This document shows positions 17,347-28,397 of a stretch of 54,111 nt of DNA, piece after piece. The translations under genes were made by a program, and so were the position numbers. The number at the start of each line of letters is the position of its first letter. Position 1 is the first letter of the stretch. This DNA comes from Phycisphaerales bacterium UBA2421 (GTDB taxonomy: Bacteria > Planctomycetota > Phycisphaerae > Tepidisphaerales > Tepidisphaeraceae), in assembly GCA_002343075.1 (NCBI GenBank), contig DDRH01000062.1, positions 141,863 through 195,973 on the forward strand, given 5' to 3'. Under the pieces are notes generated by a model. It did not search any database. It saw nothing but the letters and a program-made list of their open reading frames with translations, and was not told the origin of the DNA.

Positions 17347-17661
17347 ATGTACGCCATTATTGAAGACAGCGGGACGCAGTTCAAAGTGACCACCGGCGAC
17401 CGCTTGCGGATTGACCGCCCACTTGCCGACGAACTGCCGGAGAAGATCACATTTGACCGCGTTTTGATGGTCGGCGGTGATGGCGCGGCCAAAGTAGGTG
17501 CTCCGCTCGTCGCAGGTGCGAAAGTGGAAGCCGAAGTGATCGACCGCGTGAAGGGGAAGAAGATCGACATTCAAAAGTATAAGCGCCGCAAAGGCTACCA
17601 CCGTAAAATGGGCCATCGGCAGAATTATGTTGAAGTGGTCGTTACGGGAATCACTGCTTGA
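17347..17661 (+). CDS. rplU: 50S ribosomal protein L21
   Basis: A 104-residue L21 protein: MYAIIEDSGTQFKV at the start, FDRVLMVGGDG and the signature KIDIQKYKRRKGYHRKMGHRQ near the end. The start at 17347 is preceded by AGAGGAAG and fits the universal N-terminus; the longer frame from 17290 is rejected. Promoter and terminator candidates flank it, so it appears to be monocistronic. In most bacteria rpmA (L27) follows directly, but here the next gene is a diguanylate cyclase on the other strand. Confidence 0.97.
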   Translation: MYAIIEDSGTQFKVTTGDRLRIDRPLADELPEKITFDRVLMVGGDGAAKVGAPLVAGAKVEAEVIDRVKGKKIDIQKYKRRKGYHRKMGHRQNYVEVVVTGITA

Positions 17662-17713
17662 TAGAAAGTGTTCTGTAATCAGGGGTTGAGGGGCCAGTAA
17701 AGCAACGGATTTC

Positions 17714-17742
17714 AATGGGCACGCGCTTGGCGCGTGCCCATT
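17714..17742 (+). terminator. Terminator after rplU
   Basis: A perfect 13-bp inverted repeat, AATGGGCACGCGC and GCGCGTGCCCATT, with a 3-nt loop, 52 bp past the rplU stop. The T-tract is short. It lies between convergent genes and could serve both. Confidence 0.7.
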
Positions 17743-17829
17743 TCCACGACCTCATCGGTGTGATCCACCCTCAGTGTTTCGTACGGTCGTCCGGCTTGCC
17801 CCTCTCCCCTCGAATGCTGATTACTTTCC

Positions 17830-19212
17830 CTACGCCACATCGCCGCCCACCAGATGAATGCTATTTTTGCCCCGGCGCTTGGCGTTGAACATCAGCGCAT
17901 GATCGGCCGCGGCGACGAGTGCTTCGGGGGTGCTCGCATGATGAGGAAAAATTGCCAAGCCGCCGCTGATCGTGAGTGTGCCCCGGCCAGTTGCACCAAG
18001 CATGGCAAAATCGGGGCTGGAGATGCCTCGTTGAAAGCGTTCAAGGATCGGGCGAATGCCGATCGGTGTGCGGCCCGCGCTCGAAGCGCCAGGGTCGATC
18101 GGCTGTCGCGGCGGTTCCTTCTCCATGAATATGACCGCAAACTCATCCCCGGCAATGCGAAACACCATATCCCTCGGCCTGCAGCATCGGCGGATCAGCG
18201 ATGCGGTTTGACGCAGAATGTCATCGCCGAGTGCATGCCCATACTCGTCGTTGTATTTCTTGAAGTTGTCGATGTCGAACAACAACAGCGGCACAAGCGA
18301 AATGTTCTGCTTCGCGTCGTTGCACACCTTGCTGAGGATGTGCCGGAAATAACGGCCATTATACAGCCCCGTGAGATCATCGGTGATTGCCAGATGCTGC
18401 AGTGTAGACTGCCGCTCCTGAATGGAGATAACGCGCGTCGCCAGGTGCGAAAGCTGCGCGAGAAAGTGGCGAGCAGTTGTCTGATCATCATCCCGCGGCA
18501 GAGTGAGATGAAGACTGGACTTTTCTTCGTTGTCGGCCCAGATGGCGTGCGACAGGACGATCGATGACTCCGAAGCCGCCGGAATGGGTGAGCCAGCTTC
18601 GAGCAGATCAAGCCGCATCTTGGGGGCGATCATGGCATCGATGGCTTGCACCGCCTGCTGCATTGCGGGAGCGCGCTTGGCGCTTTGCAGCGCGTCCAGA
18701 AGCAACTCGGCCAACGGAAGTTGCAGAAGCGTTACCGCACCGGGTTGGTGCGTCGATTTCGACTTGGACTTTGACGCAGTCTGGCTGGGGGACGCGGATG
18801 GCGTGTTTGCGGTGGAATCATCGGGGGAATCATCCTTCGCGAGACGCAAGGTCGGCACGCCGAAGACCTGCTGCAGTTCGCCGGGGCTGGCGGGCGTGAC
18901 GACGTAATCATCCACGCCAAACTCAAGCATTTTCCGTGATAACGGTTCGAGCGTCGGGTGACCGAACAAAAGTAGCCGGCCCCGGCCGACCAACTCGCGC
19001 AGCGTGCGAACGGCAGCCTCCGGGCGGCGCTCGATCGGCTCGGCGGCGGCCATCACGGCGCTGAAATCGGTGCCGGAAAGCTCATGAATACCTTCAAAAA
19101 TCCCGGCGACGCTCTTCACCTGCGCCGTTGGGACACCCACGGAAAGGGCAGCGTGCAGTTGGCGATCCGTGTCGCCAATCAGAAGAATTTTTTCACGCAC
19201 AGCAACAGCCAC
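17830..19212 (-). CDS. Diguanylate cyclase (GGDEF) with N-terminal receiver-like domain
   Basis: Makes cyclic di-GMP from two GTP. The GGDEF domain occupies the C-terminal ~190 residues: LYNGRYFRHILSK, the metal-binding DIDNFKKYND, and the active loop as AGDEF (FRIAGDEFAVIF), with Ala for the first Gly, a substitution often compatible with activity. The product-inhibition I-site RxxD (RPRD) is present exactly five residues before it. The first ~115 residues look like a receiver fold (KILLIGDTDR start, EFGVDDYVVTP near the end) but the phospho-Asp is not evident. A Pro/Ser/Thr-rich linker follows. The start is GTG. It and the next upstream gene share the receiver-like character. Confidence 0.9.
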   Translation of the reverse strand: MAVAVREKILLIGDTDRQLHAALSVGVPTAQVKSVAGIFEGIHELSGTDFSAVMAAAEPIERRPEAAVRTLRELVGRGRLLLFGHPTLEPLSRKMLEFGVDDYVVTPASPGELQQVFGVPTLRLAKDDSPDDSTANTPSASPSQTASKSKSKSTHQPGAVTLLQLPLAELLLDALQSAKRAPAMQQAVQAIDAMIAPKMRLDLLEAGSPIPAASESSIVLSHAIWADNEEKSSLHLTLPRDDDQTTARHFLAQLSHLATRVISIQERQSTLQHLAITDDLTGLYNGRYFRHILSKVCNDAKQNISLVPLLLFDIDNFKKYNDEYGHALGDDILRQTASLIRRCCRPRDMVFRIAGDEFAVIFMEKEPPRQPIDPGASSAGRTPIGIRPILERFQRGISSPDFAMLGATGRGTLTISGGLAIFPHHASTPEALVAAADHALMFNAKRRGKNSIHLVGGDVA

Positions 19213-19415
19213 GAGCCCACTTCCTTACTGCTACTTCCACTTTCCAGGCAGAGAGCCCCTCGATCATAGGAACCCTGGCCAATAACGAATCGTATCAAAA
19301 GCAACTTTGAGCGATCAAAATGGGACCTACAGCATTATACGCCCCAACAGGGCGTAGCCGTATAGAGAAAACTCTGGCTCGCGAGTTTTCCGAACGAATA
19401 TCCGGCTTGGGACAG

Positions 19416-19991
19416 CTATTCCGACCCGGGGGGTAAACTGGGCTGTTCTTGCAGCAATGCTCGAAGCTCCTCCGCGGTGAGGACTGCGTCGCCGGTGAGG
19501 CCATCATTGTAGCGGTCGGCGTCGTCGGTGCGCATGTGGGTCACCGTTTCGACCGGAGTGCCGGTCTCGGTGCCTTCATCTGGCACCTCGCTACCCGTCC
19601 CGCGCAACTCGGAAGGAGTTGCCTGCGGAGGAACATCTCGCGCCGGATCGTCAAAGCGGAACAAGCCTTCATCGCCCAGAATGCCATCGGCACCGCGTCG
19701 CGTCGCATCGACGATGGCGGCCTGACGGCCATCAGTCTGCGACAGGAACACGTCAAGGTGGCGCATTTGCAGCTTGATCAGGCTGATTAGCCCCAATTCC
19801 TCACGGAAAACGCTGTTCAGGCAGAGCACGACGGCCCGGTATGCCAACGGTCGCCGTGAAAGCTCCATCGCTGCCGCATAGGGGTCATCCACCGCGGCAA
19901 ACTCAAACGGAAGGCGCGACAATGCCGTCTTGGCATGCGCGCGGCACGCCGGAGATCCGACTACGAGCACTCGTCCGTTGGGCAAAGACAT
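19416..19991 (-). CDS. Receiver-like protein of unknown function
   Basis: A 191-residue protein starting MSLPNGRVLVVGSPACRAHAK. The first ~130 residues have alternating strands and helices resembling a receiver (VLVVG, then AAVDDPYAAAMELSRRP, then VVLCLNS, then ADGILGDEGLFRFDD), but the acidic phospho-acceptor site is missing. The remaining ~60 residues are acidic and probably disordered, ending in a short helix (LTAEELRALLQEQ). The frame is open for 72 codons upstream, but the ATG at 19991 begins the conserved part. It lies 203 bp upstream of the diguanylate cyclase on the same strand and may be its partner. I do not recognise a named family. Confidence 0.65.
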   Translation of the reverse strand: MSLPNGRVLVVGSPACRAHAKTALSRLPFEFAAVDDPYAAAMELSRRPLAYRAVVLCLNSVFREELGLISLIKLQMRHLDVFLSQTDGRQAAIVDATRRGADGILGDEGLFRFDDPARDVPPQATPSELRGTGSEVPDEGTETGTPVETVTHMRTDDADRYNDGLTGDAVLTAEELRALLQEQPSLPPGSE

Positions 19992-20160
19992 GCAAACTAT
20001 TGGTACACGACTCGAACAAGAGTTGGTCAATCGATGATAGCCCTCCGGCGCGCGGACGCAATCGATAAATCGTGAATCGGTGCCCCCAATCCAAAATGTC
20101 TTGAAACCCCAACCGGATAAGCGGCGTTTGCGTCGGAATAGAAGGCCATTTTGCCGCATC

Positions 20161-20189
20161 TTGACACGAAATGGCAGCACTCCTATTCT
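20161..20189 (+). promoter_or_regulatory. Sigma70-type promoter of gap
   Basis: TTGACA (20161-20166, perfect -35) is followed after exactly 17 bp by TATTCT (20184-20189). The predicted transcript starts near 20196, giving a ~60-nt leader that ends with AAGGAG 8 bases before the gap ATG. Confidence 0.7.
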
Positions 20190-20240
20190 CAAATTCCGCC
20201 TATTCATCAGCGGCGAGCCGGCGTTTTCCCGGCGGGTTGA

Positions 20241-21332
<1,092 letters not shown>

Positions 21333-21377
21333 CCCGCCTGCAAACATCCCGCGGGTCAGGCAGTTGACATGCGCATG

Positions 21378-21417
21378 CCCCGAAGCGGTTGAAGCCGACG
21401 CTTCTACTGCTTCGGGG
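21378..21417 (+). terminator. Nested-hairpin terminator after gap
   Basis: The outer stem CCCCGAAGC (21378-21386) pairs with GCTTCGGGG (21409-21417), and an inner stem GAAGC/GCTTC (21391-21395 and 21400-21404) sits inside. It begins 45 bp past the gap stop. There is no strong T-tract. Confidence 0.6.
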
Positions 21418-21492
21418 CTGAAGTTTGCATCGGATGGTTCGTGTGGACGAGGTGAACCGTTTTAGCGCCAGGATACCTCTTCGGGAGCATTG

Positions 21493-23097
21493 ATGCAGTT
21501 AAGATTATTCGGTGTCGTGCTCGCCATCGCTGTGGGGGGATGTGCGTCGCGCGAGGCGGAGCTGTCCCCGGGCGCTTCCGCCACGCCGCGGGACCGCGCG
21601 CTGGCTGCGAACATCGACCGCCGGGCCGCCGATTGGCGCAACGGGGCGATTGTTTACCAGGTGATCGTCGATCGGTTTGCGCCTTCAAACAAGCTGGATG
21701 CCAAGCGCGATCTCTATCCCGCTCCGCGCACGTTGCATGCATGGAGCGAGCTTCCCAAGCCCGGCGTCAAACTCGACGAGTACGGCTGCTGGAGCCACGA
21801 GCTGGCTTTCTGGGGTGGTGATCTGCCAAGTCTGCGTGACAAGCTCGATTACATTGACTCGCTTGGCGCCGATGTGCTTTATCTCAACCCGATCCATGCC
21901 GCGTTCACCAATCATAAGTATGACGCCCAGGATTTCGCCGCCGTGTCGCCGGAGTATGGCACACGCGATGATGTGATTGACCTTGCAAAGGCCTGCCACG
22001 CCCGCGGGATGAAGATCATGCTTGACGGCGTGTTTAATCACATGGGCCGCACGGCCCCGATTTTTGTCGATGTGCTGCAGAACCCCGATAGCAAGTATCG
22101 CGATTGGTTCGTGGTCGATCCTGCCTTCAAAGACGGCTACCGCGGCTGGTACAATGTCAAGAATCTGCCGGAGTTGAACCTGGAGAATCCGAACGTCCGC
22201 AAACACCTCTGGGCGGGCAAGAACTCGGTCGTTCAGCAATACCTGCGCGACGGCATCGACGGGTGGCGGCTGGATGTGGCTTACGACATCGGCTTTAACT
22301 ACCTCGACGAGTTGACGCACGCCGCGCATGCCGCCAGGCGCGGCTCGTGGGTTGTGGGAGAAATATGGTGTTACCCCGAACAATGGACACCCGCGGTCGA
22401 TGGCGTGATGAACTTCTTTGTCCGCCAGATTGTCATCGACATGCTCGAAGGCAAAACCACCGGCGCGCATGCGGGCACCATCATTGGCCGGATGATCGAT
22501 GATGCCGGCATCGAACCGATCCTTAAGAGTTGGTTTCAGCTTGACAACCACGATACACCCCGTCTGCGGCATGTGATTCCCGATCCAAAACTGCGAAAGA
22601 TCGCGCAAGTGCTCCAGTTCACTCTTCCCGGCTCGCCCGTCATCTACTACGGCAGCGAACTGGGCATGGACGGCGGCGGCGATCCCGCGAACCGCGCACC
22701 TATGCGATGGGATTTGGTCAAGGACGGCAACGCCGATCTGCTCTGGATGAGAAAACTCATCGCCCTTCGCAAGCAGAATCGCGCGCTTCGCATTGGCGAG
22801 TATCGAACGGTCGATACCCAGAAACTCCTCGCATTCAGTCGGCAGACCGACCGCGTGGCCGAGCATGTGTTGGTGGTGGTCAATCCGACTGACAAACCCA
22901 TCCGCGAACTGTTTACGCCGCGCGACAGCAAGCTCATGAGCTACGCCAGGTTGCGCGATCAGCTTGATGAAGCCGTCGAAGAAATCATGGTGGCCGGGCG
23001 CATCGAAATGGAAGTCCCTGCAAAGACAGTGCGCGTTCTAATGCCTGTCATTCCAGATGGGGCAAGTGAGTATAGTGCCTTCAAGCGCGTCCATTAG
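21493..23097 (+). CDS. Alpha-amylase family (GH13) lipoprotein
   Basis: A 534-residue glycoside hydrolase exported as a lipoprotein: the signal peptide ends in the lipobox AVGGC, with the lipidated Cys at about residue 17. The GH13 barrel begins at DWRNGAIVYQVIVDRF. Catalytic residues are in place: nucleophile Asp261 (DGWRLDVAYD), acid/base Glu290 (VGEIWCY) and Asp354 (LDNHDTPRL). It should cleave or transfer alpha-1,4-linked glucans; neopullulanase/cyclomaltodextrinase-type activity is possible. A TTG lies directly before the ATG; the ATG at 21493 is chosen because GGGAG stands 5 bases upstream. A PHP-domain gene follows after 20 bp. Confidence 0.93.
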   Translation: MQLRLFGVVLAIAVGGCASREAELSPGASATPRDRALAANIDRRAADWRNGAIVYQVIVDRFAPSNKLDAKRDLYPAPRTLHAWSELPKPGVKLDEYGCWSHELAFWGGDLPSLRDKLDYIDSLGADVLYLNPIHAAFTNHKYDAQDFAAVSPEYGTRDDVIDLAKACHARGMKIMLDGVFNHMGRTAPIFVDVLQNPDSKYRDWFVVDPAFKDGYRGWYNVKNLPELNLENPNVRKHLWAGKNSVVQQYLRDGIDGWRLDVAYDIGFNYLDELTHAAHAARRGSWVVGEIWCYPEQWTPAVDGVMNFFVRQIVIDMLEGKTTGAHAGTIIGRMIDDAGIEPILKSWFQLDNHDTPRLRHVIPDPKLRKIAQVLQFTLPGSPVIYYGSELGMDGGGDPANRAPMRWDLVKDGNADLLWMRKLIALRKQNRALRIGEYRTVDTQKLLAFSRQTDRVAEHVLVVVNPTDKPIRELFTPRDSKLMSYARLRDQLDEAVEEIMVAGRIEMEVPAKTVRVLMPVIPDGASEYSAFKRVH

Positions 23098-23117
23098 CAC
23101 CAGGTGGAGAGGTTTGC

Positions 23118-23969
23118 ATGTCGTTTATCGATTTACATTGTCATTCCACCGCGTCTGATGGCACGCTGCCGCCCGCCGAGGTCGTTCGGCTGGCCTCCAA
23201 GTCAGGCCTGACCGCGATGTCGCTCACTGATCACGACACCGTCGCTGGGCAGGCGCAAGCCGCGGCCGAGGCCACGGCGCTGGGCATCGATTTTGTAACC
23301 GGAATCGAAATCAGTGCCGAACACCCGCGGCCGGGAACGCTCCACATGCTCGGCTATGGTGTGGATCCCTCCTCGACCGTTCTCACCAGCCTCACCGAGA
23401 AACTCATCGACGCCCGCGGCGACCGCAACCCCCGAATTGTGGAAAGGCTCAACGAAGTTGGCGTCGCAGTGACCATGGACGAATGGAAAACCCAAGCTGA
23501 CGGCGGGGTGCTTGGTCGGCCACAACTGGCGGCGATTCTACTTCGCAAGGGATATGTCAGCTCAATCAAGAATGCGTTTGAAAAATACCTGGGCGAAGGG
23601 GGCCTGGCCTACTTTGATAAAGAGCGGCTCACCAGTCGGCGGGCGATCGAGATGATCCGACAATCCGGCGGGGTTGCCGTGCTGGCCCATCCGGTGCAGC
23701 TGCGCAAGGAGAACTTCGCTCAGCTCGAAACGACGATCAAGCAGTTGGTCGACGAAGGTCTGGCAGGCGTTGAGGTCATTCACAGCGACCACGACGAACT
23801 CACCGTCCGCGAACTCACCCGGATGGCCGAGAAATATCGCCTGCTCAAAACCGGTGGCAGCGATTTTCACGGCGGGAACAAACCGACCATCGGATTGGGT
23901 ATCGCAAATGGCAGGCGCGTTCCTCGCGAATGGTTTGATCTCCTGCTTGAGAAAGTTCGCTCAGCTTGA
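23118..23969 (+). CDS. PHP-domain phosphoesterase
   Basis: A 283-residue member of the PHP family closest in layout to the YciV/RNase AM group. The metal-binding segments are all visible: IDLHCHSTASDGT at the N-terminus, LTDHDTVAGQ, GIEISAEH, VAVLAHPVQL, GVEVIHSDHD and GGSDFHGGNKP at the C-terminus. Homologues remove phosphate from 3',5'-bisphosphonucleosides or trim 5' ends of RNA. The start has GGAGAGG about 6 bases upstream. It lies 20 bp after the GH13 gene and is probably co-transcribed, although no functional link is obvious. Its last 9 bp overlap the convergent GH1 gene. Confidence 0.88.
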   Translation: MSFIDLHCHSTASDGTLPPAEVVRLASKSGLTAMSLTDHDTVAGQAQAAAEATALGIDFVTGIEISAEHPRPGTLHMLGYGVDPSSTVLTSLTEKLIDARGDRNPRIVERLNEVGVAVTMDEWKTQADGGVLGRPQLAAILLRKGYVSSIKNAFEKYLGEGGLAYFDKERLTSRRAIEMIRQSGGVAVLAHPVQLRKENFAQLETTIKQLVDEGLAGVEVIHSDHDELTVRELTRMAEKYRLLKTGGSDFHGGNKPTIGLGIANGRRVPREWFDLLLEKVRSA

Positions 23970-25337
23970 TGCGCCGCCGACCGCATTGCGACGAATCACG
24001 CCGGCGTAGAACTCAGCACTGAGCTTGGGCGTCCGCTGCATTGTCTCGTAATTGACATAGTGAATGCCAAACCGCCTGGTGTAGCCGTGCGCCCACTCAA
24101 AGTTGTCCATCAGGCTCCAGAGAAAGTACCCTTTCACGGGAACGCCTTCACCAATCGCACGATGTAGCTGCGCGAGATGCTGCTGCAGATACATGATGCG
24201 GCCCACGTCATTCACTTTCCCTTCGGCAGTGGGCCGGTCGTTCTCCGCGCAGCCGTTTTCAGTGATGTAGATCGCTGGGACGTTCCACAACTCGGAAACA
24301 AATTTCGGCGTCCAGTACATCACCGCAGGGCCGATGTTTAGCCAGGGCATGTACATACGCGGATAGTCAGGCCCGCAGATAACCTGCGACCACCCCTTGG
24401 CAGCCTCCGGATCGGCACGCACATACACTGGCGTATAGAGATTCAGCCCAACGAAGTCGAGCGGCGACGCGATGACCTTCATCTCCTCTTCGGTAAACCT
24501 CGGCGCGTCGTCTCCGGCGGCGTGCAGATAACGATCCTGATACTTCCCGGTCATGATCGGCACGAGATACATCCCGGTGAGGTCCTGGTATGCCTGCTTC
24601 GCCGCTGCGATGTGCTCGGCCGATTCATACACCGGCACCGCGGCGGGGCTGTTTTCTGCAAGTCCGATCGGCGGGGCGTTTTTGCAAGCGGCGCGGATGG
24701 ATCGCACCGCCAGCCCGTGACCGAGGACGGCGTGGTGTCTGGCTTGATTGCGGAGTTTGGGCGAGACAAATTTGCCGGGCGCAAACAGCTCGGTTTCCGT
24801 GCGATAGGCCATGTCAATGAAGCAGGCAAACTCGTTGATGGTGAAGATGCCCGCCGTCTTCTCGCCGACTGCTCTGGCAACCACGGCAGCATAATCGGCG
24901 AAGTCTCGAGCGCAGTCGGCCGACTCCCACCCGCGATACCGATCTTCGCACCATTGCGGCAGATCCCAGTGAAAGAGCGTCATCCACGGCGCGATGTCGG
25001 CGTCATGTAGGCAATCGATCAATCGGCTGTAGAAATCCAGACCCTTCTGATTCACTTCACCACGGGCGTTAGGGACGATGCGCGGCCACGCCACGCTGAA
25101 CCGATACGCCTTCACGCCCAGCGATTTCATCAGCCCGATGTCTTCCTTAAAACGGTGATAGTGGTCCGTCCCACGATCGCCAGTGTGATCCATCGCGATT
25201 GCGCCGGGCCGGCGGCAGAAGGTGTCCCACACGCTCGGCCCGCGGCCATCGACGGCGGTGGCACCTTCCACTTGATATGCCGCGGTCGCGGTTCCCCATG
25301 CAAAGCCGGGGGGAAACTTGCAGAATTCGTGAGCCAT
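23961..25337 (-). CDS. Glycoside hydrolase family 1 beta-glucosidase
   Basis: A 458-residue GH1 enzyme that releases glucose or related sugars from beta-glycosides. It opens with the family start FPPGFAWGTATAAYQVEGA and shows DTYHRFKED-like and SVAWPRIVP signatures. The nucleophile is Glu360 in IYITENGC. The acid/base is Glu169 in FTINEFACF, where the usual NEP reads NEF, a Pro-to-Phe change next to the catalytic residue. There is no signal peptide, so it is cytoplasmic. The ATG at 25337 is preferred over the longer frame because the family N-terminus begins there. It is divergent from ligA and overlaps the PHP gene tail. Confidence 0.93.
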   Translation of the reverse strand: MAHEFCKFPPGFAWGTATAAYQVEGATAVDGRGPSVWDTFCRRPGAIAMDHTGDRGTDHYHRFKEDIGLMKSLGVKAYRFSVAWPRIVPNARGEVNQKGLDFYSRLIDCLHDADIAPWMTLFHWDLPQWCEDRYRGWESADCARDFADYAAVVARAVGEKTAGIFTINEFACFIDMAYRTETELFAPGKFVSPKLRNQARHHAVLGHGLAVRSIRAACKNAPPIGLAENSPAAVPVYESAEHIAAAKQAYQDLTGMYLVPIMTGKYQDRYLHAAGDDAPRFTEEEMKVIASPLDFVGLNLYTPVYVRADPEAAKGWSQVICGPDYPRMYMPWLNIGPAVMYWTPKFVSELWNVPAIYITENGCAENDRPTAEGKVNDVGRIMYLQQHLAQLHRAIGEGVPVKGYFLWSLMDNFEWAHGYTRRFGIHYVNYETMQRTPKLSAEFYAGVIRRNAVGGASS

Positions 25338-25339
25338 AA

Positions 25340-27655
<2,316 letters not shown>

Positions 27656-27829
27656 CGCCCGCTGTTAAGCCCGGCGGTCCCGGCAGGCCGGGGGAGCGGC
27701 CATCTTAACATAATGTTAGGGTCGAATTAATTTGTGCCGCGCCGTAAGTATTTATCAATAATGATGTTATGGCGATTTTGTGCAATTGTTCCGCGCGGAA
27801 CAATTTGCAGAATTGCCAGTACGCAAGTG
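27656..27829. other. AT-rich intergenic region with palindromes between convergent genes
   Basis: This spacer between the ligA and DinB-like stops is far more AT-rich than its surroundings. It holds TAACAT-A-ATGTTA (27706-27718) and a perfect 22-bp palindrome at 27784-27805 (AATTGTTCCGC and its exact inverse). Flanking TGCA on both sides extends the symmetry with one extra T. No T-tract follows, so it may be a protein-binding site as well as, or instead of, a terminator. Confidence 0.55.
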
Positions 27830-28354
27830 TCAGGCGAAGATCGAACCGAGCTTCACAACGCGGCGAAGATCGGCTAGCTGCCCGGCATGGTTGCCGTTGT
27901 GGAAGACCATCCGCATGCCGAGCGTCCATGTCGGGACTTCGGTCTGGCCGTATGGTGAGGGCGCGTCTAGTTGTGCGTCGGTTGCACACTCAAATGCAAG
28001 TGCGCAACGATCGACCGCAACGGAGAAAATCTCTACGCAACGCGCAAAGCCAGGATAAAGCCTGGCATCGGGTTTCGGCGAGGAGTTTATGCTCACCGAC
28101 TCGGAATCAAACTTTCCATTTCCCCCGCCGGTGCCGTCGGCCTTGATGAAGTCGCTCTCGGGCAATGGCTTCCCGTCGAGTCGCTCAGCGGCCCGGTTGA
28201 GAACCAGCGCGAGATGGCCCATCGTCCACGCAAAATGATTCGGCACATGCTCGGCCTGAATGACGAGATTAGAGTCGTCAAAACCCTTTGCGTATCGCAT
28301 GAGAAGCATGCGGCTTTGACGAAGCGATTCTGCGATCAGCTGCTGACGAGTCAT
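27830..28354 (-). CDS. DinB-like four-helix protein
   Basis: A 174-residue protein with the DinB/YfiT-like layout: a long first helix (QQLIAESLRQSRMLLMRYAKGF), the metal-ligand segment NHFAWTMGHLALVLNRAAE, and a C-terminal FHNGNHAGQLADLRRVV whose histidines complete the usual His triad. Members are metal-dependent transferases or detoxifying enzymes, often thiol-linked; the substrate is unknown. The ATG at 28354 has GGAG about 8 bases upstream. It lies 43 bp after the amidohydrolase stop on the same strand, so it may be the last gene of that unit. Confidence 0.85.
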   Translation of the reverse strand: MTRQQLIAESLRQSRMLLMRYAKGFDDSNLVIQAEHVPNHFAWTMGHLALVLNRAAERLDGKPLPESDFIKADGTGGGNGKFDSESVSINSSPKPDARLYPGFARCVEIFSVAVDRCALAFECATDAQLDAPSPYGQTEVPTWTLGMRMVFHNGNHAGQLADLRRVVKLGSIFA

Positions 28355-28397
28355 TGACTTTCTCCAGGAACGAATGTGCCGTTGATACGTTGTGCGG

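Noticed and set aside
21378..21417. Repeat family shared with 48065-48095
   Set aside because: Both contain CCCGAAGCGG and CGCTTCT, but the match is short and explained by similar hairpins; two copies are not enough to call a family.
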